Part shown: piece after piece, positions 17,921-26,498 of the stretch
Layout: each line of letters starts with the position of its first letter
Position numbering within the stretch: position 1 is the first letter of the stretch
Notes under the pieces: model-generated
Databases searched by the model: none
Told to the model about the DNA's origin: nothing
What the model saw: the letters and a program-made list of their open reading frames with translations, nothing else
DNA from: CAZTTH01 sp964615975
GTDB taxonomy: Bacteria; Verrucomicrobiota; Lentisphaeria; JABSQK01; JAJFLO01
Direction of reading: 5' to 3'
Length of the DNA stretch: 64,000 nt
NCBI GenBank assembly: GCA_964615975.1
Contig: CAZTTH010000019.1
Location: 8,925-72,924 of the forward strand
Program-made: the position numbers and the translations under genes

Positions 17921-19005
17921 ATGAGCAATGAAAATCCTGAGAGAAAGCGAAAACCGGTGATCAAAATAAATCAGTCGGATGAGACCGATCAGCATGATCC
18001 GACTGATAATAATGAACTCCCCCACTCCCCACCACTACGCCCGAGTGGCGGTTATCGGAAATTACGAAGCTTCAATACCACCACGATCATTTACGATGCC
18101 ACAGTGTCATTTTGTCAGCGTTTTATCGACAAACATTCCCGCACCATTGACCAGATGGTGCAGGCAGCGCGAAGCGGGCGGCAAAACATTGCCGAAGGCA
18201 GCCGCGCATCAGCAACTTCCAGCCAAACTGAATTGCGCCTGGTCAATGTCGCCCGTGCCAGTCTGGATGAACTCCTGCTCGACTATGAGGATTTCCTACG
18301 CCAACGCGGTAAACGACAATGGTTAAAGGATGATCCGGAAGCACGGGCCGTGCGTGAGATCGCAAAAACTCTACCATCCTATCTGCCGGATCGGTCCAAT
18401 TCGTCCGATCTGCCAGCTACCACCCCCTACGCTCCGTGGTTAAACCACGAAAACGCGGAAATCATGGCCAATACCATTATCTGCCTGATACACCAGGCGA
18501 ACTACCTCCTGGATCAGCAAATCGCTGCCTTGGAGCAGGAATTTATTCAGGAAGGCGGCTATAGCGAGCGACTCGCGGCGGCGCGACGGGAACACCGGAA
18601 GCAAGAGAATCCGTCCGATCAGTCAAATCAGTCCGATAAATCATCTCCCCCTCCGCCTGCCTGCCCACAGTGCGGCAAACCCATGCGTCGATGCACTGCT
18701 CGTCAAGGCACTAACGCCGGTCAGCAATTTTGGGGCTGTTCAGGATTTCCCGACTGCAAAGGCATACGACCAATCGATCATCTGTCCTATCCGTCAANNN
18801 NNNNNNNNNNNNNNNNNNNNNNNNNNNNNNNNNNNNNNNNNNNNNNNNNNNNNNNNNNNNNNNNNNNNNNNNNNNNNNNNNNNNNNNNNNNNNNNNNCGT
18901 CAACGAACAGCTCGTCAGGGGAAAAATACTGGTCAGTCATTCTGGGGGTGCGCTGGCTTTCCAGACTGCAAAGGTACCCGTCCCATGGATGATCCACCTC
19001 ATTAA
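17921..19005 (+). CDS. Four-helix-bundle protein with tandem topoisomerase-type zinc ribbons (interrupted by assembly gap)
   Basis: The N-terminal four-helix-bundle domain covers about residues 45-190 and has the signature RSGRQNIAEGS. After a Ser/Asp/Gln-rich linker comes a topoisomerase-type zinc ribbon (CPQCGKPM ... FWGCSGFPDCKG). A run of 100 N follows. Beyond it, in another frame, a near copy of the ribbon's second half (FWGCAGFPDCKG) ends at a stop at 19003-19005. The natural reading is one protein with at least two ribbons. Running on in the first frame across the N run replaces the second ribbon with unrelated residues. A GAGGAG ribosome site precedes the ATG. Role unknown; nucleic acid binding is plausible. 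Confidence 0.75.
18798..18897. other. Assembly gap (100 N)
   Basis: Exactly 100 unknown bases, a conventional placeholder. The gap falls between two nearly identical zinc-ribbon coding segments, so a tandem repeat probably caused the break. For the ribbons to be in one frame, the true missing length must be 2 modulo 3. Confidence 0.95.
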
Positions 19006-19087
19006 ACGGAATGGTCAATTCCGTTCGATCAATTTTATTCTTTGGATTATAAATAAGACAATCCCGACCCAAATCTGTTCATCTCCT

Positions 19088-19651
19088 CTATAAATCCAGT
19101 TCGACGTCATTAACATTCATGTCAACACTCACTGAGTAACTAATCATCGCGATGTTGACAGTGATTCTTATCAAATCCTGGCGACGTGTCACGATCCCGT
19201 TCATACCGGCCAGTGGACCATGTTTGATTTTGACCAGTTTGCCAGTTTCAATTTCAGGACATGACTTAAGTTGACCATGATCAATGGCGTTGAGCATCAG
19301 GCGCAAATCGTTCAATTCTTGAATGAGTTGTTGCTCCAGACTTTCAGGAGGGATGATCAGGGCAGCCGTATGCCAGAGTTCATCCAGCTGGTATTTGTTT
19401 TCCAGGGCGATTTGAGTGAATACATATCCGGGAAATAATGGCAGGGTGAATTCGAATTGACGTGCTCCATAAGAGCGAACACTTTTTTTCATGGGCAGAT
19501 AATGGGGAAAGCCATATCCCTGACAGTAGGCGGCGGCCTTTTTCTCACAGCGTGATTTGGTTTTGATGACCACCCAATTCTGTCCCGCGATTTTTTGGAT
19601 GGGGTAGTCATTGGGATCAGCGTTTACCCTTGTATTATCGACAATTTTCAT
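19088..19651 (-). CDS. NusG-like transcription antiterminator (RfaH/UpxY type)
   Basis: 187-residue specialised NusG paralogue. The NGN domain (about residues 25-125) includes WVVIKTKSRCEKKAA and LPLFPGYVFTQI. The C-terminal KOW segment contains GKLVKIKHGPLAGMNGIV (about residues 138-155). Such paralogues load onto RNA polymerase at the head of long polysaccharide operons and prevent premature termination. Position near the upstream end of a roughly 19-kb minus-strand glycan locus fits. Its start overlaps the end of the epimerase gene by four bases (ATGA). Confidence 0.85.
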   Translation of the reverse strand: MKIVDNTRVNADPNDYPIQKIAGQNWVVIKTKSRCEKKAAAYCQGYGFPHYLPMKKSVRSYGARQFEFTLPLFPGYVFTQIALENKYQLDELWHTAALIIPPESLEQQLIQELNDLRLMLNAIDHGQLKSCPEIETGKLVKIKHGPLAGMNGIVTRRQDLIRITVNIAMISYSVSVDMNVNDVELDL

Positions 19652-20589
19652 TGTTTGTTAGTAAGGGGTATCGCTAGCTCACGATACCAGTCATAAGTCA
19701 TTTTAATCCCTTCAGCGACTGATACTTTTGCTTCCCAACCCAGGATTCCTGATATTTTTCGGATATCAGCAGTTGAAGACCGCACATCTCCGGCACGGGG
19801 TGGAGCATATTCCTTTTTTACTGGCAGTGACGACTGGGCTATGATGGCTTCAGCAAGTTGATTGACCGTAATGGACGTACCACATCCGACATTGTAAATA
19901 CCCGAAGGTGCCGATGTTGTCGCCCCCAAGAATACCGCTTTAGCCACGTCTTTTACCCAGACGAAATCCCGGGTCTGCTCGCCATCACCATAAATCTTCA
20001 ATGATTTTCCCTTTAAGGCATTATTGATAAAGATCGGGATTACCGCCGCGTAATCAGAATTTGGCGGTTGGCGCGGACCATAGACATTAAAGAAACGCAG
20101 AGCTGTCCAAGGCAATTCATGGTGTTGGGCGAACAGATTCAGCAGGTGTTCCCCTTCGAGTTTCGAAACCCCATATGGACTCAGAGGTTGTGGGCATTCG
20201 GTTTCAGGCTTGGGTTTTTCCGGAGCGCTGGCATAAACTGCTGATGAGCTGGCAAAAACTACTCGTTTAATGCGATGCTTAACACAGGATTGCAATATCT
20301 GATAAGTGCCATCAACATTGATTTTATAACAATCGGCAAAGCGCAGGAAACTTTCCGGCACCGAGAGAAACGCGGCCAGATGAATGACATAATCAGCGCC
20401 TTCGATCGCTGTGTCGACCGCATCCGGATTGTTGATGTCCGCCGGTATAAACGTACATGGAATGCTGAGATTAGCGCGATTCCCAGTGCTCAGATTATCC
20501 AGAATCACAACGTCGAATCCATGGGCATGAAAAAAATCGGCAACGTGACTTCCGATAAACCCGCTGCCGCCGGTAATTGTTACTTTCAT
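19648..20589 (-). CDS. NAD-dependent epimerase (UDP-glucose 4-epimerase-like)
   Basis: 313-residue extended SDR: GGSGFIGSHV (residues 7-16), ASSSAVYA, the YGVSK active site (about residue 143), and RFFNVYGPRQ, the hallmark of GalE/WbpP-like enzymes. The C-terminal NVGCGTSITVNQLAE is also typical. It probably epimerises a UDP-hexose or UDP-N-acetylhexosamine used by the glycan locus. It overlaps TatD upstream and the NusG-like gene downstream by four bases each, so the three are translationally linked. Confidence 0.92.
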   Translation of the reverse strand: MKVTITGGSGFIGSHVADFFHAHGFDVVILDNLSTGNRANLSIPCTFIPADINNPDAVDTAIEGADYVIHLAAFLSVPESFLRFADCYKINVDGTYQILQSCVKHRIKRVVFASSSAVYASAPEKPKPETECPQPLSPYGVSKLEGEHLLNLFAQHHELPWTALRFFNVYGPRQPPNSDYAAVIPIFINNALKGKSLKIYGDGEQTRDFVWVKDVAKAVFLGATTSAPSGIYNVGCGTSITVNQLAEAIIAQSSLPVKKEYAPPRAGDVRSSTADIRKISGILGWEAKVSVAEGIKMTYDWYRELAIPLTNKQ

Positions 20590-21362
20590 GGTTGCTCCTG
20601 TAAGTTAAAAAATCTTATGGCGTTGGCCGTCGAAATCGCTGCCATTTCTTCGCTTGATTTTCCGAATTCCAGTGCCGCCCGCTCTATTACCCTGGCGACA
20701 AATGCCGGTTCATTGCGTTTACCGCGATAGGGTTCCGGCGCCAGGTAGGGCGAGTCGGTTTCGAATAATATCCGATCCAATGGTAATTCCCGCATTACAG
20801 CGCGGATATTTTCGGATTTTTTAAAGGTTATGATACCATTGAAGGATACATATCCGCCCAACGCGATAAATCGATCCGCCCAATCTTTGGAACTGGTAAA
20901 ACAATGAATAACAAAAGGGTGGAGCGGCTTGAGATGATTGGCGACCAGATTATAGGTGTCTTCGAAGGCATCACGACAATGAATAATCACTGGTTTTTTT
21001 AGATCATTGGCGATCCGAAGAAAACTGCTGAAAACTTCCTGTTGAACCGTTGATGGCGCGTTATTGTAGTAATAATCCAGCCCCACTTCGCCAACAGCGC
21101 ATACCTGCGGATGAGTATAGAGCTGTTCGAAAAAAGTGAGATCACCAGCAAAATCCCCCGCCTGATGCGGATGCACACCAACCGCCGCGTAAATCTCAGG
21201 ATAAGGCAGTATTCGTTCCAACATGGTTTCAGTGAACTCGATGGTTGCTCCAGCCACCATGAAGCGATTGACTCCGGCCGCATGGGCATTATTGATCAAA
21301 AGATCAACATTGTCTTCGGGCTGGATATGAAAGTGAGTGTCGAAAAGTTCCATAATGGGCAT
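20586..21362 (-). CDS. tatD: TatD family metal-dependent hydrolase
   Basis: 258-residue TIM-barrel deoxyribonuclease-type hydrolase. Metal ligands are visible: FDTHFHI at the N-terminus, the Glu in VGEVGLDYY, PVIIHCRDA, the His in FVIHCFTSS, and FETDSPYLAPEPYRGKRNEP near the C-terminus. Length is normal. Family members degrade DNA or act in quality control; the physiological role is not settled. Two possible ATG starts lie nine bases apart (MPIMELFDTH). Transcribed divergently from rlmB. Confidence 0.92.
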   Translation of the reverse strand: MPIMELFDTHFHIQPEDNVDLLINNAHAAGVNRFMVAGATIEFTETMLERILPYPEIYAAVGVHPHQAGDFAGDLTFFEQLYTHPQVCAVGEVGLDYYYNNAPSTVQQEVFSSFLRIANDLKKPVIIHCRDAFEDTYNLVANHLKPLHPFVIHCFTSSKDWADRFIALGGYVSFNGIITFKKSENIRAVMRELPLDRILFETDSPYLAPEPYRGKRNEPAFVARVIERAALEFGKSSEEMAAISTANAIRFFNLQEQP

Positions 21363-21595
21363 GAATTTTATTATCTATCGTTATCAAAATTATATTGCTG
21401 GGATTGAACATTCTGCACGATTATCTTAAGGCGCTCCAGAGGTGACTTACCTGCATCAATTCATTCATTCATCACCGTCGGGTTTAAATCAGCTAAATAT
21501 CACAGCCTGCATGGAGTGCTGATAATAGCGGATTATAATAAGGAAATAGTGTCCTTGACGCAACCCCTTAACCCAATTTTGCAACAGGTATAACC

Positions 21596-22333
21596 ATGAT
21601 CTTTTATGGCATCAATCCCGTCCTGGAGTCATTGCGGTCGAATCGCAAACCAAAAACAGTATATCTGGATCGGGCTAAAACCGACCCTGCCATCAATCGC
21701 AAGAAAGGCAACCCCAATTTTCCGAAAATCGGCCGCTTGGCGGCGCATCATAATATCCCCGTCAAGACAGTTGACCGATTGGAAAAACTCTGTGATTCCC
21801 GTTACCATCAGGGTGTGGCGGCAGAAATTGATAATCCAGGAGTACGCTTGTTGAAAGAAATAACTCATGATGCCCAGGTCTATGTGATCTTCGATGGCCT
21901 GCAGGATCCCCAGAATTTCGGCGCGGCCATCCGAGTCTGTGAAGTCTTTGGTTTCCACGATCTGGTTTTTCATGAAGGCGATTCCTGTGGGGTCACGCCG
22001 ACAGCCATCAAGGCATCTTCCGGTGCATTCTTTCATGTCAATCTTTACTTATCGAATCTGAATTCCGCGATCCGCCAATTGTCGGCAAACGGCTATCAGA
22101 TTGTGGTCCTGGACAGTGATGGCGATCAGAACCTTTATGGCTACCAGTGGCCAGAAAAATTCGCGCTGATCATCGGCTCGGAAGGATTTGGTGTCCGTTT
22201 TGCCATCAAACGTCTGGCGGATGCGATGGTCAAAATCCCCCTCGTCGGCAAGGTCGATTCCCTTAATGTCTCTTGCGCTCTCTCCGCCACGTTAAGCGAA
22301 ATTTGTCGTCAGAGGACCATTGTGAGACCTTGA
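21596..22333 (+). CDS. rlmB: 23S rRNA (guanosine-2'-O)-methyltransferase RlmB / TrmH family
   Basis: 245-residue SPOUT methyltransferase. The N-terminal substrate-binding domain (FYGINPVLESLRS, residues 2-14) resembles a small L30e fold. The SPOUT core shows the three TrmH motifs: LQDPQNFGAAIRVCEVFG, IIGSEGFGVR and IPLVGKVDSLNVSCALS. RlmB methylates G2251 of E. coli 23S rRNA near the peptidyl transferase centre. Other TrmH-family rRNA methylases are close, so the precise nucleotide is inferred. Confidence 0.88.
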   Translation: MIFYGINPVLESLRSNRKPKTVYLDRAKTDPAINRKKGNPNFPKIGRLAAHHNIPVKTVDRLEKLCDSRYHQGVAAEIDNPGVRLLKEITHDAQVYVIFDGLQDPQNFGAAIRVCEVFGFHDLVFHEGDSCGVTPTAIKASSGAFFHVNLYLSNLNSAIRQLSANGYQIVVLDSDGDQNLYGYQWPEKFALIIGSEGFGVRFAIKRLADAMVKIPLVGKVDSLNVSCALSATLSEICRQRTIVRP

Positions 22334-22530
22334 ACCACGATTACATCCTGATAACAAGTGGTGTTTCCAAGTAAACCCTATAGATGAAGTAACAAATCGC
22401 ATTTTTTCGTTAAACCGGGAGGGAATGCAGATAGCTATAAGTCGAATTTTCGAACGACCGGGTTCCAATCAGGCTGGTAAGTGTGCAATCTTTTTCTAAA
22501 ATCTGACTGTGTTCAGTATATTCATAACCC

Positions 22531-23645
22531 ATGGCAGAACCACTTAAAAATCAATTTGGCTTGGCAATTCCCCGCAAAATAGCGGGCATGATTGAGGCAG
22601 TGTATCCTCAGTTTGATGCGCTGGCATTCATTCATGATGTGGGGACTGATTATGACAAGCTCGAACTTATCCAGCGCGGCTGGAAAATTGCTCGAACCCT
22701 GCAGCGGTATTTGCCCGGAAACTATGTTGAAGCGGCTGAGATTATTATCGCGTCACTGGGCCCGAAATTGGAAAAAACAGATGATAATGGTATGGTGCCA
22801 TTTCTCTATCTGCCGCATGTGTTTTGGGTGTCCGAATTCGGCCTCGATCATTTTGAGATATCCATGCGTGCACAATATGAATTGACTCAACGGTTCACCG
22901 CAGAATTCAGCATTCGTCCATTTCTGATAAAATATCCGTCCGCTACTCTCGCCCGTCTTAAAATCTGGGCACTGGATTCAAGTCCTCATGTTCGCCGTCT
23001 AGTTTCGGAAGGGACGCGGCCAAGGTTGCCATGGGCTCCGCGTTTACGTGCGTTCCAGATGGATCCCATCCCAGTGCTCACCCTGCTAGAAATACTTAAG
23101 GACGATCCAGAACTGTATGTCCGCCGCTCGGTCGCGAATAATCTCAATGATATTGGCAAAGATCATCCGGAACTATTGGCGGCAACTGTCGAGCGGTGGA
23201 AAAGTAATGCCGGGAAGGATCGCCTCTGGCTGATACGTCATGCTTTGCGTTCCGCAGTGAAACGCGGTGAGAAGCGAGCACTGGAAATATTGGGTTATGG
23301 GAAGACCGCAAAGGTTTTGATTCAAGATGTGGACATGACCCCCCTTCATCCGCTGATTGGAGATTCAATAACAATTGCATTTACCATCACCAATGAATTA
23401 TCACAAACACAATCGGTTTTGGTGGATGTTATCATCCATTTCATCAAAGCCAATGGCAGTGCCACCCCAAAGGTCTTCAAGATTAGGGAAATTGATCTTG
23501 ATCCTCATTCTTCGATAACCCTGATAAAAAGGTTTCACTCGCGGAAATGACAACGCGGAAACATTATCCTGGCACCCATCGCGTGGAGGTCTTGTTAAAT
23601 GGTCAACCAACTCTTCTGGGCGATTTCGAATTGGTGAAAGGGTGA
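22531..23645 (+). pseudogene. AlkC-like DNA alkylation repair protein, frameshifted near the C-terminus
   Basis: The first 339 residues look like an AlkC/AlkD-type HEAT-repeat DNA glycosylase: SVANNLNDIGKDHPELL and SSPHVRRLVSEGTRPRLPW are characteristic. An Ig-like C-terminal segment begins around residue 272. The frame stops at 23550 after HSRK. Directly overlapping in another frame, MTTRKHYPGTHRVEVLLNGQ and on to FELVKG with a stop at 23645 supplies the expected end of the Ig-like domain. One extra A in the AAA run at 23545-23547 would join them. Either a real single-base deletion, an assembly error in an A run, or frameshifting. Product would be 370 residues, the usual length. Confidence 0.75.
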
Positions 23646-23655
23646 AGGCTCGGTC

Positions 23656-24435
23656 ATGGAGATCGAATGGCAATTAATCGGTTTATTGTTTACCGCGGGA
23701 GTGGCGGCCGGAATGACCAATGCGGTTGCTGGAGGCGGCTCATTCTTTACCTTTCCCGCGTTTTTAGCCGCGGGCTTGCCGCCTATTGTCGCCAATGCCA
23801 CCAATGCCATCGCCGTGACACCCAGTCATTTCTTTGCCTCCCTGGGATATCGAAATGAATTGCGGAAAACAAAGTTTCTGCGCTATCCTACCGTGATCGT
23901 TGCGGGACTGGGCGCGATTGCCGGAGCATTACTGGCGATCACGATCAGCAACAAAATTTTTGCCCGCTTCATTCCTTTTTTGATCCTCTTCGCGACCATG
24001 TTGTTTATGTTTGGTCAAAAACTATCCGGACGTATTTCTGCCGACAGCATCGGGGATGCCTCCTTGATGAAATTCAGAGTCGATTTTCTCCTTGTCTTTG
24101 AATTCATGGTTGCTTTTTATGGCGGATTTTTCCGTGCCGGTCTTGGGGTCTTGTTGATGGCGTATTTGTTGGTTATCGGAGTGCATGACATGCAGGAGAA
24201 CAATGCACTGAAAAATCTGCTCGCATCCATTATCGCTTGCGCGGCGGTGGCGGTATATCTCTTTTCAGGTTTGGTGTCGTGGGCACATATGACGATTGTC
24301 CTGGTGGGGACAGCCATCGGCGGCGCGCTGGGAGTGCGGTTGGCGAAAGTGCTGAGCGGTATTTGGCTGAGACGAATTGTGATCATTGTCGGCTTCTTCT
24401 TGAGCGGGTATTATTTCAAACAATTCTATCTGTGA
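23656..24435 (+). CDS. TauE/SafE family membrane permease
   Basis: 259-residue integral membrane protein of the TSUP family, with about eight predicted helices. The signature GMTNAVAGGGSFFTFPAF (residues 16-33) and NATNAIAVTPSHF are diagnostic of the first repeat. A second repeat appears near FYGGFFRAGLGVLLM. TSUP proteins move sulfur compounds or organic acids across the inner membrane; the substrate is unknown. The gene begins 10 bp after the repaired end of the AlkC-like gene. Confidence 0.88.
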   Translation: MEIEWQLIGLLFTAGVAAGMTNAVAGGGSFFTFPAFLAAGLPPIVANATNAIAVTPSHFFASLGYRNELRKTKFLRYPTVIVAGLGAIAGALLAITISNKIFARFIPFLILFATMLFMFGQKLSGRISADSIGDASLMKFRVDFLLVFEFMVAFYGGFFRAGLGVLLMAYLLVIGVHDMQENNALKNLLASIIACAAVAVYLFSGLVSWAHMTIVLVGTAIGGALGVRLAKVLSGIWLRRIVIIVGFFLSGYYFKQFYL

Positions 24436-24574
24436 TCAGAATATCTGGTTCAATACCTCCCCATGGATTGGTCAAGTGATGGGGAATTCGAACTAAATAT
24501 TTCTGTTAGGTCGCCCGGTTTGAACGGATACAAAAGATTATTGTTAAGGTAATTTACGTGATCGGTGACATGAA

Positions 24575-24602
24575 TTGACGTTATAACATTCGTGGCTATA
24601 TT
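24575..24602 (+). promoter_or_regulatory. Sigma-70-type promoter, predicted leaderless start
   Basis: TTGACG (24575-24580), a 16-bp spacer and TATATT (24597-24602). Transcription should begin about seven bases after the -10 box, at or next to the A of the antitoxin ATG (24609). No ribosome site is visible before that ATG. The spacer holds the palindrome GTTATAAC (24580-24587), a possible autoregulatory operator. Confidence 0.6.
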
Positions 24603-24608
24603 GCCAAC

Positions 24609-24839
24609 ATGGTTACTGAACTAAAACTAAGGAAGATCGGGAATTCTGTCGGAGTGGTGCTGCCCAAGGAGATACTGGCCCGACTCAATTCAAGGGAAGG
24701 TGACACTCTCGTGCTTACTGAAACCCCTGACGGAGGTTTCCGTTTGACCCCTGACCTGGGAGATTTTGCTCAACAAATGGAATTGGCTGAAGATATTGCT
24801 TGTCGATATCGTAATGCGCTACGAGAACTTGCCAAATGA
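24609..24839 (+). CDS. AbrB/MazE-type antitoxin
   Basis: 76-residue protein with an N-terminal SpoVT/AbrB swapped-hairpin DNA-binding domain: KLRKIGNSVGVVLPKEILARL (within residues 5-26) is diagnostic. The C-terminal tail, rich in Glu and Arg, would wrap around the toxin. Its stop overlaps the Doc toxin start by four bases (ATGA). Antitoxins of this kind neutralise the toxin and repress their own promoter, here the short promoter immediately upstream. Confidence 0.9.
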   Translation: MVTELKLRKIGNSVGVVLPKEILARLNSREGDTLVLTETPDGGFRLTPDLGDFAQQMELAEDIACRYRNALRELAK

Positions 24840-25222
24840 ATTCACCGATTTGGGTGCGACGAGATGTTGTGTTGGCATTTCATGATCTGCTCTTGTCGGA
24901 ACACGGAGGTGCCGCTGGGATTCGTGATGGCGGATTATTAGATTCGGCTTTGAGCAGACCATTAAACCTTTTCGCTTATGGGACACCGACTTTATTTGAT
25001 ATAGCCGCCTGTTATGCCTTTGGATTAGTAAAGAATCATCCATTCATCGATGGTAACAAAAGAATAGGTTTTTCCGTTGCTACCCTTTTTCTTGAACTCA
25101 ATGGCTACCATTTTTTTGCTACTGAAGTCGATGTGGTAATACAGACACTCGCACTGGCTGCCGGGGAATTGTCCGAAGCCGAATATGCGGAATGGCTGAA
25201 AACAAATTCCAAATGTCCTTAA
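24836..25222 (+). CDS. Doc-type (death-on-curing) Fic-domain toxin
   Basis: 128-residue Fic-fold protein with the catalytic motif HPFIDGNKRIGF (about residues 66-77), matching HxFx(D/N)GNKR of Doc toxins. The N-terminal half has the expected GIRDGGLLDSALSRP. Doc phosphorylates elongation factor EF-Tu and halts translation. The gene is complete and follows its AbrB-type antitoxin with a 4-bp overlap. Pairing Doc with an AbrB-type antitoxin, where Phd is the classic partner, is a known but less common arrangement. Confidence 0.93.
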   Translation: MNSPIWVRRDVVLAFHDLLLSEHGGAAGIRDGGLLDSALSRPLNLFAYGTPTLFDIAACYAFGLVKNHPFIDGNKRIGFSVATLFLELNGYHFFATEVDVVIQTLALAAGELSEAEYAEWLKTNSKCP

Positions 25223-25288
25223 GTGAAGCTTTTCAAACATGGATGGGATCTTTCGACCTAGAACCTGCTGTGATGGTGATTCGCTGGT

Positions 25289-26290
25289 TTAATCCGGGAT
25301 TGGCCGCAACAGGATGATGGTGGCGTCTTGCTGGAGTAGAACTTTCCATCCCAAATGGTCGATCCCTTGTTTGATGAAACCCTCTATCTGCTCGCGAAAA
25401 CCCGCGTGAAAGTGATCCCCAATGACCAGCAATCCACCCGGGGATAATTGCGTTTGAAACTTTTTCCAGATAACAGTGGCGTCTTTCATCTGCAGCGGGA
25501 GATAAGGGCCGCCAAGGAGACCGTTGCAGACAATGATATCGATTGGTTGCTTGACTAGAAAAGTGAAAACATTGCCGCTCACAAATGCCAAATCCATGTT
25601 TTCCGCTGGGGTATAATCAGGATATTGCTGCTGCGGTGGCAGTGGCGAATGACTCAGATGCGGCAACACGCGTCCGCTTGCCATCCAGGCTTCCAAATAC
25701 TCAATGGTGATGCCGACAATTGCGGTTTTCTTTTCTGGCAACTTCAAGGCATGTGCCAATTCATAGGTTCCCTGCCCGGTTCCGCAGCCATAATCCAAAA
25801 CCCGGATAGTATCACACGAATTGTGCCGCAGCCAATCGACAAGAAATTCAATTTGTTCGGGATAACGACCACTCTGTGCGCCATGGCTAGCTGGCGATGC
25901 CAGAGCACAGGCGACGGCAAACAATTCTTCACTCGACCATAACAAACGCCCAGTGAGCCATTCGGGAAGCTGCCGCCAAAAGTCCGGAAGTGACATATAA
26001 TCAGTTACATTCAGGCATTGCGGCAGATAGGCGGAGCCGGAAAGGACGGCCAATAATTGCACTTGGAGATCGTCGATGAATTCGTTAATCGGGAGAAACC
26101 GTTCGTATTCGGCATGGATATCCGGAGTGAGGACCAGATCAGGAGTCCACCAGGGCGGGGAAGCATATTCATGAAATTTATCATATTTCTTCCGCCATTT
26201 GTTATGGTAGAATTCCAAAAATGATGTGATCGGGAGATCTAATTTAAGGTGTTCTTGACCGATCCGATGATGTGAACAACAGGAAGACAT
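25289..26290 (-). CDS. SAM-dependent methyltransferase, CheR-like
   Basis: 333-residue class I methyltransferase. The SAM loop is IRVLDYGCGTGQGTYELA (about residues 173-190), followed by IDIIVCNGLLGGPYLP and an LSPGGLLVIGDH strand, reminiscent of CheR-type enzymes. The N-terminal 150 residues form a helical region with WTPDLVLTPDIHAEYERFLP and no recognised domain. There are no chemotaxis neighbours, so a chemotaxis role is doubtful. Its 5' leader contains a nested inverted repeat (26325-26383). Confidence 0.75.
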   Translation of the reverse strand: MSSCCSHHRIGQEHLKLDLPITSFLEFYHNKWRKKYDKFHEYASPPWWTPDLVLTPDIHAEYERFLPINEFIDDLQVQLLAVLSGSAYLPQCLNVTDYMSLPDFWRQLPEWLTGRLLWSSEELFAVACALASPASHGAQSGRYPEQIEFLVDWLRHNSCDTIRVLDYGCGTGQGTYELAHALKLPEKKTAIVGITIEYLEAWMASGRVLPHLSHSPLPPQQQYPDYTPAENMDLAFVSGNVFTFLVKQPIDIIVCNGLLGGPYLPLQMKDATVIWKKFQTQLSPGGLLVIGDHFHAGFREQIEGFIKQGIDHLGWKVLLQQDATIILLRPIPD

Positions 26291-26324
26291 TGGCTAAGTA
26301 TTATGGTTAAAAGTTCGGATAACC

Positions 26325-26383
26325 TTATCGCGTCAGCGATTGTCGGTTTCAAGCTCTCGCTGACGGGGAAGGGGTGGCGATAA
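26325..26383. other. Nested inverted repeat, possible structured RNA or binding site
   Basis: An outer 7-bp stem (TTATCGC at 26325-26331 with GCGATAA at 26377-26383) encloses a perfect 9-bp stem (CGTCAGCGA at 26331-26339 with TCGCTGACG at 26357-26365); the two stems share the C at 26331, so one terminal pair must be given up. No U-run follows on either strand. It lies in the leader of the CheR-like methyltransferase gene and beyond the rph stop. It could be a processing hairpin, a cis-regulatory RNA or a dispersed palindromic repeat. Confidence 0.5.
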
Positions 26384-26498
26384 ATTACTGGTCGTGGCAG
26401 CATGGAGCTCATCCTTCAGGATGTTCTCTCGCAGGTATGATTGCCAATCAGGCTATGAGCCCATACTAAAAAAATCGGATGTGAACAGCGATATTTTA

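Noticed and set aside
18898..19093. Continuation of the four-helix protein in its original frame past the N run
   Set aside because: The frame only survives because N codons are untranslatable. The zinc-ribbon sequence after the gap is in another frame, which is the credible one.
24457..24490. Hairpin TCCCCAT ... ATGGGGA after the TauE/SafE gene
   Set aside because: Seven-bp stem with a 14-base loop and no T-run; too weak to call a terminator.
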